A DNA stretch of 64,000 nucleotides from Paraglaciecola arctica (lineage in GTDB: Bacteria; Pseudomonadota; Gammaproteobacteria; Enterobacterales; Alteromonadaceae), in contig NZ_JAHKQO010000036.1 in NCBI RefSeq assembly GCF_018861065.1, positions 459,865 through 523,864 on the forward strand, written 5' to 3'. Of the stretch, positions 26,417 through 36,309 are shown one piece after another (position 1 is the first letter of the stretch; each line of letters opens with the position of its first letter). The translations under genes were made by a program, and so were the position numbers. The notes beneath the pieces are model-generated. The model saw only the letters and a program-made list of their open reading frames with translations, had not been told where the DNA came from and made no database searches.

Positions 26417-29400
26417 ATGAACTTTTCTCAGTTTTTTATTTCACGACCCAAATTTGCCTCAGTTTTGGCCATTATTGTGTTGATTATTGGTAGCCTTGCC
26501 TATCAAACATTGCCTATAGAACAATACCCTCAAGTCGCGCCGCCAACTATACAAGTAACGGCTTCCTATCCTGGTGCTAACGCCGAAATAGCGGCGCAAA
26601 CCGTTGCCACGCCATTGGAGCAACAGATAAATGGTGTGGAAAACATGCTGTATATCTCGTCGCAATCCACCGCAGATGGCAACGTCAGTATCACGGTAAC
26701 CTTTAAACTAGGCACCGATTTAGACACTGCTCAAGTACAGGTCCAAAACCGAGTGGCTATTGCTGAACCGCGCCTACCAGAGCCGGTGCGGCGCATTGGT
26801 GTTACTACTATTAAAAACTCACCTGATTTGATGCTAGTCGTTAATATGTTTTCGCCTAATGGCACTTACGACCAAACATATATTGCCAACTATGTCACTT
26901 TACAGGTGCGTGACCAATTGGCGCGAGTTCAGGGTGTAGGTAATATATTGGTTTTTGGTGCAAGCCAATATTCTATGCGGGTTTGGCTTGATCCTGACCG
27001 TGTCGCCTCAATAGGCATGACCGCAGCAGAGGTTGTCAGTGCTTTACAAGCTCAAAATATTCAAGTTGCCAGCGGTACACTTAACAAATCTCCTGTTACT
27101 CAAGGCCAGACCGCGTTTGAATTAAGTGTGCAAACTAAAGGAAGGCTTATTGAGCCAGAACAATTTAATAACGTCATTATTAAAAATACCAATGGCAGAA
27201 TTGTACGTTTTAAAGACATAGGCAGAGTTGAGCTAGGCGCTGAAAGTTATGCCACTAGAGGCTATTTAGGTGATAAAAAAGCTGTGGCTATGCCGATTTT
27301 TCAACGCCCTGGCACTAATGCCTTAGAAACAGCAGCAACGATTCGTAGCATCATGGAAGAATTATCAAGCAACTTCCCACCAGATTTAGCCTACGACATT
27401 GCTTACAATCCTACTGAATTCATTAGTCAATCTATCGATGCAGTCGAAATTACTATCTACGAAGCCATAGGGTTAGTGGTGTTAGTGATATTAGTCTTTT
27501 TACAAAATTGGCGAGCTGCGATTATACCAATTATTGCGATTCCGGTGTCTTTGATAGGTACTTTTGCAATAATGAGTGCGTTAGGATTTTCGCTAAATAA
27601 CCTCACTCTATTCGGGTTAGTGTTAGCCATTGGCATAGTAGTAGATGACGCCATAGTTGTAGTAGAAAACATGGAACGGTTGTTGGCAGCAGGCCAAAAA
27701 CCCATACAAGCAGCTCGCGAAACCATGCGAGAAGTAGGCGGCGCTGTTATGGCGATTGGTTTGGTATTGGTAGCCGTATTTTTACCTACCGCTTTTGTAG
27801 GGGGTATTTCTGGACAGTTTTATAGTCAGTTTGGGATTACCATAGCCGTAGCTACCCTTATTTCCGTATCAGTTTCTTTAATTCTTAGCCCAGCGTTGTC
27901 AGCGGTATTGCTCAAACCACACCAAGAAAACCAAGGCAAAAAAGGTGTGTTAACTCGTTTAGGCGATGTTTTTAACCGTACAATGGATAAAACATCAGAA
28001 CTATACGGAAGGTTAACAAAACGACTCATACGTTTAGGAGCACTCATGTCATTGGCCTATATCGGGTTAATGGTAATGGCAGGCTATGTATTTACTTCTG
28101 TTCCCCAAGGTTTTATCCCTGCTCAAGATCAGGGATACTTAATTGTTAGCGTGCAATTGCCTGCTGGCGCCTCTTTGTCGAGAACTGACGATGTGGTAAA
28201 AGATGCAGTAAGTAGATTGTTAAAAATTGACGGTATTCGCACTTCTGTAGGTTTTGCAGGCTTTTCCGGTGCGACTTTTACCAATGCGTCAAATTCCGCG
28301 GCTATATTCACTATGATGGACCATTTTGAAGATCGCTCCGCAAAGGGTTTGACTTTCGAGCAAATATTAGCAGACGTACGTGCTCAAATGGCACAAATAA
28401 AAGAAGCGTTTGTGGTAGTGATCCCCCCACCATCAGTACGTGGTATTGGTAATGGCGGTGGCTTTAAAATGATGATAGAAGACAGGGCCGGACGCGGCCT
28501 ACCGGTTTTAGAGCAGGCAATGTGGCAGTTAGCGGGGGCTGCGAATCAAGCTCCTGCTACTCAAGCTGTGTTTAGCTTATTCGAAACCAATACTCCGCAA
28601 CTATATGTTGATATAGACAGAGAACGGGTTGAACGTTTAGGGGTGCCAGTATCAGAGGTATTTAGCGCCTTAGAAATATATTTAGGCAGTTCCTTTGTAA
28701 ATGATTTCAGCTACTTAGGTAGAACCTTTAGAGTAACGGCACAAGCTGATTCTCCTTTTAGAATGACACCAGAAGATATCGGCCGGATTAAAGTTAAAAA
28801 CTTTTCTGGAGATATGGTGCCACTCAGTTCAGTGGTGACATTCAAATATCAATCTGGTCCTTCTCGGGTTCCTAGATACAATTTGTATCCAGCGGCAGAC
28901 CTGTTAGGTAACACGTCACCTGGGTTTAGCTCGGGTGAAGCCATTGCGAGTATGGAACAACTTGCTGCAGAAATATTACCTGATGGCATTGGTTTCGAAT
29001 GGACAGAACTCGCCTACCAACAACAAATTGCCGGTAACTCAGCGATCATTGCCTTTATCATGGCGGTTATTTTTGTGTATCTGCTACTTGTAGCCTTGTA
29101 CGAAAGCTGGACTTTACCTTTGTCGGTCATTCTAATTGTGCCTATGTGTTTGCTCAGTGCAATAACTGGGGTATGGATAATGGGCATGGATAACAACATC
29201 CTAACCCAAGTCGGTTTAATTGTTTTAGTCGGACTTGCCAGTAAAAACGCAATTTTGATTGTTGAGTTTGCCCGGCATTTAGAACAACAAGGTAAACCCT
29301 TACACGAGGCAGCGGTTGAAGCAGCTAAACTAAGGCTTCGCCCTATTCTTATGACCTCTTTTGCCTTTATTCTCGGTGTTATTCCTCTTGCTATTGCTAC

Positions 29401-29584
29401 TGGCGCGGGAGCTGAAATGCGCCAAGCGTTGGGGGTTACAGTATTTAGTGGCATGTTGGGCGTGACGTTTTTTGGATTAGTATTTACACCTATTTTTTAT
29501 GTGTTATGCAGAAAATTGTCGATGTGGGTAAAAGGACAACAGCTTGACGAAATGGGGCGGGTACCGCATAAAGTTTCCGAATAA
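26417..29584 (+). CDS. RND efflux pump inner-membrane subunit (HAE1, MexF/AcrB type)
   Basis: This proton-driven trimeric exporter of hydrophobic compounds has 1055 residues. It starts with MNFSQFFISRPKFASVLAII and YPGANAEIAAQTVATPLEQQ. TM4 carries the paired aspartates in GIVVDDAIVVVENMERLL. The second half has the matching domain and FVYLLLVALYESWTLPLSV, VGLASKNAILIVEFAR and RLRPILMTSFAF. The HAE1 pattern and MexE-like adaptor suggest drug, solvent or quorum-signal-like substrates. No outer-membrane factor gene follows, so a TolC-like channel encoded elsewhere must serve. A strong terminator ends the operon. Confidence 0.95.
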   Translation: MNFSQFFISRPKFASVLAIIVLIIGSLAYQTLPIEQYPQVAPPTIQVTASYPGANAEIAAQTVATPLEQQINGVENMLYISSQSTADGNVSITVTFKLGTDLDTAQVQVQNRVAIAEPRLPEPVRRIGVTTIKNSPDLMLVVNMFSPNGTYDQTYIANYVTLQVRDQLARVQGVGNILVFGASQYSMRVWLDPDRVASIGMTAAEVVSALQAQNIQVASGTLNKSPVTQGQTAFELSVQTKGRLIEPEQFNNVIIKNTNGRIVRFKDIGRVELGAESYATRGYLGDKKAVAMPIFQRPGTNALETAATIRSIMEELSSNFPPDLAYDIAYNPTEFISQSIDAVEITIYEAIGLVVLVILVFLQNWRAAIIPIIAIPVSLIGTFAIMSALGFSLNNLTLFGLVLAIGIVVDDAIVVVENMERLLAAGQKPIQAARETMREVGGAVMAIGLVLVAVFLPTAFVGGISGQFYSQFGITIAVATLISVSVSLILSPALSAVLLKPHQENQGKKGVLTRLGDVFNRTMDKTSELYGRLTKRLIRLGALMSLAYIGLMVMAGYVFTSVPQGFIPAQDQGYLIVSVQLPAGASLSRTDDVVKDAVSRLLKIDGIRTSVGFAGFSGATFTNASNSAAIFTMMDHFEDRSAKGLTFEQILADVRAQMAQIKEAFVVVIPPPSVRGIGNGGGFKMMIEDRAGRGLPVLEQAMWQLAGAANQAPATQAVFSLFETNTPQLYVDIDRERVERLGVPVSEVFSALEIYLGSSFVNDFSYLGRTFRVTAQADSPFRMTPEDIGRIKVKNFSGDMVPLSSVVTFKYQSGPSRVPRYNLYPAADLLGNTSPGFSSGEAIASMEQLAAEILPDGIGFEWTELAYQQQIAGNSAIIAFIMAVIFVYLLLVALYESWTLPLSVILIVPMCLLSAITGVWIMGMDNNILTQVGLIVLVGLASKNAILIVEFARHLEQQGKPLHEAAVEAAKLRLRPILMTSFAFILGVIPLAIATGAGAEMRQALGVTVFSGMLGVTFFGLVFTPIFYVLCRKLSMWVKGQQLDEMGRVPHKVSE

Positions 29585-29598
29585 TAATGTGTTATCTC

Positions 29599-29640
29599 AA
29601 TCAAGAAAGCTGTCCTAGGACAGCTTTCTTGATTTTTTTA
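29599..29640 (+). terminator. Rho-independent terminator after the RND operon
   Basis: AATCAAGAAAGCTGTCC (29599-29615) pairs perfectly with GGACAGCTTTCTTGATT (29618-29634), and a run of T follows. The A-rich left arm means it can also stop the convergent OmpA-like gene. Confidence 0.92.
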
Positions 29641-29648
29641 GTGACTAA

Positions 29649-30278
29649 TTAACCTTGTAAAGGAATAACCCTTAGCTCTACTCGTCTATTTTCTTGTCGC
29701 CCTTGTGCGCTATCGTTACTTGCTATGGGTTGACTCTCGCCCATGCCAAGGGTTTGTAATCGGCTGGTATCTACGTTTGTACCCTGCAAATAATTTGCGA
29801 CACTATTAGCTCGTTGCATTGAAAGTTGAGTATTGTAGTTTTTGTCTCCCACAGAATCGGTATGACCTTCAATGCTTAACTTGGTTTTATCGTAACGGTT
29901 GAGCACTTTCGCGACGTCCTCTAGTACCGGATAAAATCCGGTTACCAGAGAGGCACTGTCATTAGCAAAAGTGATATTACCTGGAATCGATAAGCGTATA
30001 TTGTCTCCTTCCCGATACACTTCAACACCACTGTCTGCTAATTCTTCGCGAAACTCCTGCTCTTGTTTGTCCATGTAGTTACCAATTGCGCCACCTGCTA
30101 ATGCCCCTAAAGCAGCGCCCCATACATAACGGCTCTTATCGTTATCACCGGTACCTTTACCAGCTAACGCTCCAAGTACAGCGCCGATTCCAGCACCTTT
30201 TTGGGCGTTGTTAGCATTAGATGCACATCCAGAAATTATAACGCTTGATAATGCCACTGCGATTATTGTGTTTTTCAT
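29649..30278 (-). CDS. OmpA-family lipoprotein with glycine-zipper segment (YiaD-like)
   Basis: This 209-residue outer-membrane lipoprotein has a lipobox at IISGCAS (Cys near 18). A glycine-zipper stretch follows (GAGIGAVLGALAGKGTG and LGALAGGAIGNYMDKQ, about residues 28-70). The C-terminal OmpA domain binds peptidoglycan: LSIEGHTDSVG, NTQLSMQRANSVANYLQ, MGESQPIASN and RRVELRV. The layout equals E. coli YiaD. It probably tethers the outer membrane to the wall. It is monocistronic. Confidence 0.93.
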   Translation of the reverse strand: MKNTIIAVALSSVIISGCASNANNAQKGAGIGAVLGALAGKGTGDNDKSRYVWGAALGALAGGAIGNYMDKQEQEFREELADSGVEVYREGDNIRLSIPGNITFANDSASLVTGFYPVLEDVAKVLNRYDKTKLSIEGHTDSVGDKNYNTQLSMQRANSVANYLQGTNVDTSRLQTLGMGESQPIASNDSAQGRQENRRVELRVIPLQG

Positions 30279-30655
30279 GTTTACTCCTCAATAACAATCA
30301 TTAACTCATCCACTAGGAAGCACAAAACATTCCAAAAACAGAAGCAAGGGATTGAGTTTGCATTTTTCTTCATAATCAATAACTTAGAATCTTTAAATCG
30401 AGGAGATTTTGAATATCTTAATTTGAGATTGTATCCATAGGACATTATTTACAATCGTTTTGTAAATTTTACTTAGCTTCCTTCAACTAAAGTATAAGTC
30501 TCATCGCTACACCACAAGTGTATAATTTGGCTACATTTAACAACAATTGCGTTATGTCTAAACCAATCCTATATTACTACTATGTACATTTTAAGGAGCT
30601 ACTTCAGGTGAAGTAGATAGGGCTAAACCGAGCATTATTTTACGGATATCGAATT
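30279..30655. other. 377-base intergenic region with a small perfect hairpin
   Basis: This is the divergent space between the OmpA-like lipoprotein and the unknown 482-residue protein. CTACTTC and GAAGTAG (30599-30616) form a perfect 7-bp palindrome with a 4-base centre, about 40 bases before the ATG at 30656. Whether it is an operator or a leader hairpin is unknown. Nothing else is recognisable. Confidence 0.35.
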
Positions 30656-32104
30656 ATGCCTTCAACTTTGAGTGATTCGCAGTACACCACTTCAGTTCAA
30701 ACACTGGTTAAGCAAATACAAAATAATTCAGAAAAAAAGAACTCACTGTTCGAACTTGCCTCTCTTTATTTCACATCATCTGATGCCAATGCGAGAGTAT
30801 TGCGTGCTTGCCAAGAAAACCTACAAAGTACTCAGGATTACCTAAAAGCCGCCCCTGAATCCAAACGTGCAGCAGCTCATAATCAAGTTAAAAAACTTCA
30901 AAAAGAACTGAATGACGAAAAACAAAGACAGCTACTTAAACGACAACATTGCTATAAGAGTATCGCGAATATTTGTATTAATATTTTAAAATTGGCGGAA
31001 GGTAACAATCAACAACAAACCAACACCAAAAGTGCCAAATTATTAGCCACGCTTTTTATGTTATCGAGTTCAGAAGGCAAAAACAGAAAGCAAATGCACC
31101 AGTTGTACAAACCACTTTATAAGGCAGTATTGGCATTGCGTTTGTTAGACAAAATGCTGTTAGAAAAAAAATTATCTAATACTTATATTGTTGCTCGATA
31201 TCAGCCCGAGACCCGTTTTTCCTCTGTTCCTAATAAATACACGCAGTTTCAGCTAGATGTCGCAGTGCCTGTAATCATCGCAGCCATAACCCAAGACATA
31301 GGTATGCAGCATGTTGAAATACAGCGATTATTAAAAGGCGCTGACGGTTCAATTGACGAATTTAGAGTGTTGGACAAGGAGACTCGCATACCATTGCTTA
31401 TCATGAATCACGAGCAGACTCAGGATTTTATCTCTAATGGCATCGGTATATCAGTGTATGAGGGAGAAGATCCCAATAAAAAATTACGCTTTGAAAAAAA
31501 GCAGAATAATCGTTTAAAATTTGTCTTAGGTTTGCTGTCGGATGCAGTCAAACCCTCTAAAAACAGTATTGGAAATATAATCAAAATCCCTCAGATTTAT
31601 TCCTCATTTGTTTTGTCTACTAAGCCAGACTACGATTTTCAAGATCTACCAAAAGTAATAACTATTTTGAATAACTCCGCTATACACAGCGCTATCTGCG
31701 GCAATGCCAACCTGTGTTTCGTTAACTTAGTAGGGGCTTTTCCTTTGGGGTTTGGCGTTATATATGTGAAAAGTCAGCAGGCAAGTGACCAAATGCCTGT
31801 CTATTCGTTCGCAATAGTCACTCGCTTAAATCCACAACAGCCTGATACCCCAACGTGTCGAAAAGTTACAGATATGAGTGAGAGCGGCACTGAGTCAAAA
31901 GACTTCAGATTGTTACCAGAAAACAATTTGTTTTATGCCAAGGTACAATCAAAATTGGAAAGCGTGTCCAAAGAAACCCTTGAAAAAACACATCAAGTCC
32001 ACGTGGCTGAAATTAACGATCTAAAATTACCGAATCATGAACAAGGCTTTTGGAATCCCTATCGTTATTTTAGTATCAACAAACACCAAAACCTTTGGTC
32101 TTAA
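30656..32104 (+). CDS. Hypothetical 482-residue protein with helical N-terminus
   Basis: I do not recognise the family with confidence. Residues 1-180 are strongly helical and charged, with a coiled-coil-like part (NQVKKLQKELNDEKQRQLLKRQ). From about 190 the protein reads as alternating strands, and it ends in FWNPYRYFSINKHQNLW. There is no signal peptide or membrane helix, so it is likely cytoplasmic. Its size and two-part layout recall PilZ-like c-di-GMP-binding proteins of Alteromonadales, but I see no clear RxxxR...DxSxxG motif. It is probably monocistronic. Confidence 0.75.
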   Translation: MPSTLSDSQYTTSVQTLVKQIQNNSEKKNSLFELASLYFTSSDANARVLRACQENLQSTQDYLKAAPESKRAAAHNQVKKLQKELNDEKQRQLLKRQHCYKSIANICINILKLAEGNNQQQTNTKSAKLLATLFMLSSSEGKNRKQMHQLYKPLYKAVLALRLLDKMLLEKKLSNTYIVARYQPETRFSSVPNKYTQFQLDVAVPVIIAAITQDIGMQHVEIQRLLKGADGSIDEFRVLDKETRIPLLIMNHEQTQDFISNGIGISVYEGEDPNKKLRFEKKQNNRLKFVLGLLSDAVKPSKNSIGNIIKIPQIYSSFVLSTKPDYDFQDLPKVITILNNSAIHSAICGNANLCFVNLVGAFPLGFGVIYVKSQQASDQMPVYSFAIVTRLNPQQPDTPTCRKVTDMSESGTESKDFRLLPENNLFYAKVQSKLESVSKETLEKTHQVHVAEINDLKLPNHEQGFWNPYRYFSINKHQNLWS

Positions 32105-32161
32105 TTACTAATACCTCTAAAGAGGATTCAGTTTTTAAGAATCAAACGCTCTGTACATGGA

Positions 32162-33748
32162 CTATAAATAATTACCATCGCTATCAATAGCATCAAGACG
32201 CATAGAATCAGGATTACTATCACTTGCATCAGGGATCCACTTACTCAAACATTCTCTGTTTTCAACACAAGGATCCGTGAGCGCTTCAAGAAAAGCCACT
32301 AACTCTGATATTTCAGTATCGGTTAAACTAAAGTGCTCAATGCTAGTGATACCTTGCGCTCTATTAGCCTCCAGTTTGTCAATTGCATTTTGGGTATTAA
32401 CCAACATATCGTAGACTTGAACATCGGCAGGTAATTGAGAAAAATCATAATTGTTTAATTCTGCTTGGGGATCTAAATGAGTGCGAATCGCTTGCTCTAA
32501 TGTTGCAGATGCTCCGGCATGTCCCCATGGCCCTGTTGCAGTGACATTGATTAACGAGGGAGTTCTAAATGCGTATTTATCTTTTTCATCTCCTGACTCC
32601 CTATATCGACCAAAGTCCTCAGTACCGTGTTCGCCATCACCTTTGCCACGACCAACCTGCGCCATACCGATTACATGAAATTCTTCGTCAGTAAAAAAGT
32701 CGCCGAAATGACAAGCGCTGCAATTTGCACCGCCATCTACATAATTACCAAAAAACAACTTAGCACCACGTTTCGCAACATCGCTAATCGCCGAATCATC
32801 ACCTTGCACATACGCCTTCCAAGGCGTTTCCACAAACACCTGTGAACTTTCGTATTCACCAATGGCTTTTGCAATATTGTCGAATGTAATTAGTTCTTCT
32901 GCACTTGCATCAGGATTAGCAAAGCCTTCTCTAAATTCTGCTAACCAGTTATTAACCGCCAACTTACCACCTAAAGGATCACCATAATCCCCCAAACGTT
33001 GTTCTAAGTTTTCTCTCACTTGGTGATTATCCGTACCTCCAAAATTACTGAAATTTTTCATTTCTTCATCTGAAGTGACCGGAAACCTGGCTTGAGCCAC
33101 CACCAAATTGTCGCCTGCGTAATCATCATTTTTAGCAAAAGGAACATCAGGAGTACGGATCCCTAAGCCATCTTTACCACCCATTTTTGGGGTTTTCCCT
33201 AAACTCTCAACACGGCCATCGTGAAACAAATAATCATCCCATAGAGCAACATTAAAGGTTGTCGGCGAATTTCTAGGCACCGTTGGCCCACCATCAAAGT
33301 GATCACCATCAACTCTATGCAAACGACCAGGGCCTAATAAATCCACTACTTCTGCATCAACTCCAATTGGCAAAGCCAAGTCATCGCCACCACCTAACAT
33401 AGGATGATGACAGGTGACACAAGCGGAATCGAAATCCCCTCCTAAACTCTTAGTAAAAAACAATTTCATTCCCAACTGAGCCATAGGCTCCTCTACGTCA
33501 GGTATTGCTCTATCAGTACTAGGGTCACCTGTGAGCTCATTTTTAACAATAATAGCTCTAAGTTCTGAATCTAAAATCGAATTAGTTTGATCAGTAGGAG
33601 GGGTGATTACGCCCTTATTGGAATCATCACCGCTACAAGCAACTAAGGTTATTGTTAAGGCTCCCAAAAACATGTTATTTATCATAGAACTGTGTTTGAA
33701 AAAGAAAGACGGATTAGGTTGGGTTAACTGTGGGTGATTCAGATACAT
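32162..33748 (-). CDS. Di-haem cytochrome c peroxidase/MauG-family lipoprotein
   Basis: This is an exported di-haem protein; the family reduces peroxide or oxidises protein side chains. Two CxxCH sites are visible: CVTCHHPMLGGGDDLALPIG and CSACHFGDFFTDEEFHVIGM. FRTPSLINVTATGPWGHAGA is the family's conserved third segment. A lipobox-like LVACSGD occurs near residue 39. The true start may be the internal ATG at 33685, which would give an ordinary lipoprotein signal. At 528 residues it is longer than classical CcpA (~330) because of insertions, as in MbnH/MauG-like proteins. The neighbours give no substrate clue. Confidence 0.88.
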   Translation of the reverse strand: MYLNHPQLTQPNPSFFFKHSSMINNMFLGALTITLVACSGDDSNKGVITPPTDQTNSILDSELRAIIVKNELTGDPSTDRAIPDVEEPMAQLGMKLFFTKSLGGDFDSACVTCHHPMLGGGDDLALPIGVDAEVVDLLGPGRLHRVDGDHFDGGPTVPRNSPTTFNVALWDDYLFHDGRVESLGKTPKMGGKDGLGIRTPDVPFAKNDDYAGDNLVVAQARFPVTSDEEMKNFSNFGGTDNHQVRENLEQRLGDYGDPLGGKLAVNNWLAEFREGFANPDASAEELITFDNIAKAIGEYESSQVFVETPWKAYVQGDDSAISDVAKRGAKLFFGNYVDGGANCSACHFGDFFTDEEFHVIGMAQVGRGKGDGEHGTEDFGRYRESGDEKDKYAFRTPSLINVTATGPWGHAGASATLEQAIRTHLDPQAELNNYDFSQLPADVQVYDMLVNTQNAIDKLEANRAQGITSIEHFSLTDTEISELVAFLEALTDPCVENRECLSKWIPDASDSNPDSMRLDAIDSDGNYL

Positions 33749-33961
33749 GTAGTATTTTTACCTAGAAAAATGTTTATCACTATCTTGAGAATAAAATATT
33801 CGACAATAATTTAAAGAGGTGAAATAAAATACTATTTAATGAGGATTAATCAAGCACTTTGATTGATATAATTTGTATTAGGCGCTTTAGTCTTGGGGTA
33901 TCTGCCAGTATAGTGTTGAAAAACTACCAGTATACGACTTTCGCCCTAAAAGGAAAAATAC

Positions 33962-34909
33962 ATGATCGGCATTGCGATTTTCTCAATAGTGTTACTTTAT
34001 TTCATCTACCGCGGTTACCGACTTGGTTTAGGTTTAGTATTGACTCGTTTTGCGAGCCTAATAGGTGCCTATTTTATCGCCATCAAATTTGCAGCAAAAG
34101 GCGCAACCTTAGTCAGTGAAAAAACGCCACTTGAAGGACTTGCAGCCTATTTTATCGCAGCCTTTGCAATATTTATTGTCAGCGCCATTGTTATTTCTAT
34201 CATATTAAGAATTCTACTCCATATCCTAGGAAAGGGGACTGATGAAGACTCTAAAATGGCTATACCCGGTGCGATAACCAATGGTGTAGTGGGGGTATTT
34301 GTGGGATTGGGCTTGGTCTGGATCGCCAATATGGCAAGCACTGCGTTAACCCAAGGCGAATTACCAGCAGACAACCTCGTTAACAATTGGTCACAAAAAC
34401 TAGTGGGCGGCACAATCGATACAGTGCTGAGCCAACAATTCCCCGAGGCACCACAATTAGTTGGGGTAGCGTCTTATGCCTTGAAGAATCCAGCTAGTAG
34501 TATCAAAGATGGTATCGACCTTTCGAATGACCCAGATGTGCAACGACTGGTCAACAGTAGTAAAATTAAACGTATGGTAAATAACAAGGATGTACTTGGA
34601 TTAATGGTTGCTCCAGAAATCAACGCCGTACTCGATAAACAAGCAGTACAGCGTATTCTAGATGGAACCAATGTTTTAGGTGATGTTGATGTAACCGACA
34701 AAACCGCCGTGAAAATGCGAGTTACTCAAGAAGTTATGACAACACTTGCACGTGTTGAACTAGTCAAACAAAATCCTCGCTTTAAGCAGCTTTCAAATGA
34801 CGCGGAACTGTCGCGCATGTTAAACAAAGGTGATGTGTTTGGCTTATTAGCCAGCCCTAAAGTTAAAGAGATGGCACAAATTGTCATGGACTCAGGGGTA
34901 ATCAAATAA
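33962..34909 (+). CDS. CvpA-like membrane protein with long C-terminal extension
   Basis: Residues 1-165 form a CvpA-type membrane domain: IAIFSIVLLYFIYRGYRLGLG, helices near 28-48, 60-85 and 105-125. The remaining ~150 residues are a soluble extension with repeated short segments of the pattern DxxRLVNSSKIKRMVNNKDVLG and ELSRMLNKGDVFGLLASPKV. The protein has 315 residues against ~162 for E. coli CvpA. The family is linked to colicin V production and envelope stress tolerance, but its molecular action is not settled. The gene stands alone; it is not next to purF. Confidence 0.8.
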   Translation: MIGIAIFSIVLLYFIYRGYRLGLGLVLTRFASLIGAYFIAIKFAAKGATLVSEKTPLEGLAAYFIAAFAIFIVSAIVISIILRILLHILGKGTDEDSKMAIPGAITNGVVGVFVGLGLVWIANMASTALTQGELPADNLVNNWSQKLVGGTIDTVLSQQFPEAPQLVGVASYALKNPASSIKDGIDLSNDPDVQRLVNSSKIKRMVNNKDVLGLMVAPEINAVLDKQAVQRILDGTNVLGDVDVTDKTAVKMRVTQEVMTTLARVELVKQNPRFKQLSNDAELSRMLNKGDVFGLLASPKVKEMAQIVMDSGVIK

Positions 34910-35222
34910 CTCAGCGATAAATTGGCAGCCTTTAGGTCTCTAAGGGCTGCATCACTCCGTTAATTTTAACATTTTTGTTCGACAGCCTTAGATCTAAGGC
35001 CAACAAAAAAGCAGCTCTGCCAAAGTTGATTATCTACAAAATCGGAATTCTGATTCCATTCAAAGAGCATTTATTCCTCATTTCGATATAGCTATGCTGT
35101 ATGTACTAGTGCAAACGCCAGTTTATAAACAACGATTTAAACACACAGCGTCGACATAAAAGCAGCGTGTACAACAGTTGCCAAAAGCCGGCTTCCCAAT
35201 CTCAATGAATAGGACTAAGAAG
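34910..35222. other. 313-base intergenic region with a weak terminator-like hairpin
   Basis: GCAGCCTTTAG and CTAAGGGCTGC (34924-34950) form an 11-bp stem with one wobble pair, just after the CvpA-like stop. T-rich sequence follows at a distance, so termination is plausible but not strong. Nothing else is recognisable. Confidence 0.4.
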
Positions 35223-36035
35223 ATGAAAAAAACAATTTTACTGACAGGAGCCACTGACGGAATTGGTTTTGAAGCGGCTAAAAAATTAATATCAAAGGGC
35301 CACACTTTGTTGATACATGGCCGCAACCAAGAAAAATTAGAACAAGTCAAACACAGTCTCTCGCAATTATATAGTCAGGCCAATATCGAAACCTATATTG
35401 CAGATTTTTCTAAATTGGCTGATGTTCAAGCTTTTGCCGAGGCGGTCAAAAAGCAACATACAAAAATTGACGTGTTAATTAACAACGCTGGTGTATTTAA
35501 AATACCTCATCCAATAACTGATACCGGTCTTGATATTAGGTTTGTGGTCAATACTTTAGCGCCATTCGTGTTAACACAACAACTTATGCCACTTTTCAAC
35601 TCAACAGGACGAGTTATCAATTTATCTTCTGCTGCACAAGCGCCCGTTAGTTTAGATGCCTTAAAGGGCTTACAGATGTTGTCAGATAATGCCGCCTATG
35701 CCCAAAGTAAATTGGCGATCACCATGTGGACCGTACATCTAGCTGCGACTCTAGGAGCGGAAGCGCCCTCTATTATTGCAATCAATCCAGCATCATTTCT
35801 CGGTAGCAAAATGGTCAAGGAAGCCTACGGCTCAGACGGAAAAGACTTAGGAATTGGGGCAGATATATTAACCCGAGCAGCACTTAGCGATGAATTCGAA
35901 GGTAAAACCGGTAAGTATTTTGATAACGATATAGGTAATTGGGCTGCTCCACATCCTGATGCGCTTAGCGAAGCCAAAAACCGTGAGTTAGTTAATGTCA
36001 TGCAAGAAATACTCAGCAAGCACGCTAGCGAATAA
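35223..36035 (+). CDS. Short-chain dehydrogenase/reductase
   Basis: This NAD(P)-dependent oxidoreductase has the classical SDR fold. KKTILLTGATDGIGFEAAKKL is the TGxxxGxG cofactor loop, DVLINNAGVFK is the NNAG motif, and the catalytic serine lies in VINLSSAAQ. The YxxxK motif is AYAQSKLAITMW. Starting at 35223 (MKKTILLTG) gives 270 residues, typical for the family; earlier in-frame starts at 35205 or 35178 add only a few unsupported residues. The substrate is unknown. It is the last chromosomal gene before the integrative element. Confidence 0.9.
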   Translation: MKKTILLTGATDGIGFEAAKKLISKGHTLLIHGRNQEKLEQVKHSLSQLYSQANIETYIADFSKLADVQAFAEAVKKQHTKIDVLINNAGVFKIPHPITDTGLDIRFVVNTLAPFVLTQQLMPLFNSTGRVINLSSAAQAPVSLDALKGLQMLSDNAAYAQSKLAITMWTVHLAATLGAEAPSIIAINPASFLGSKMVKEAYGSDGKDLGIGADILTRAALSDEFEGKTGKYFDNDIGNWAAPHPDALSEAKNRELVNVMQEILSKHASE

Positions 36036-36130
36036 CGGCAGATAAATTAATTATGATGTGACCTGAACACAAATAGGAAAACCTTTAATTTGTCGCGACA
36101 ATCGTTACGACAATATAGATACGAAAAATA

Positions 36131-36174
36131 GCTACAACTAGAATAAGATCCCTTATTCTACTGTAGCAATTTTT
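36131..36174. terminator. Bidirectional terminator at the left edge of the element
   Basis: GCTACA plus TAGAATAAG pairs with CTTATTCTA plus TGTAGC (36131-36166, small internal mismatch), then TTTTT. The opposite strand also has a T tract after the stem. It can terminate the rightward SDR gene. Before the element inserted, it could also have served leftward rnpB. Confidence 0.75.
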
Positions 36175-36224
36175 GTAGCACTTAATCTCAAAAATAGAGA
36201 TAAACACTTTTAAAACAATTAGTT

Positions 36225-36245
36225 GGAGTTGGCCTATAAGCCGAG
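36225..36245 (+). repeat. Left attachment site (attL)
   Basis: GGAGTTGGCCTATAAGCCGAG matches 18 of 21 bases with the rnpB 3' end at 43653-43673. The core CCTATAAGCCG is identical. It is presumably the displaced chromosomal end left by integration. Confidence 0.75.
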
Positions 36246-36309
36246 ACTAGTACCCTTTAGTTGCTGTAATAGTGGTTTAGGCCTTTATTGTAGGGCATTT
36301 CAGAGGAAC

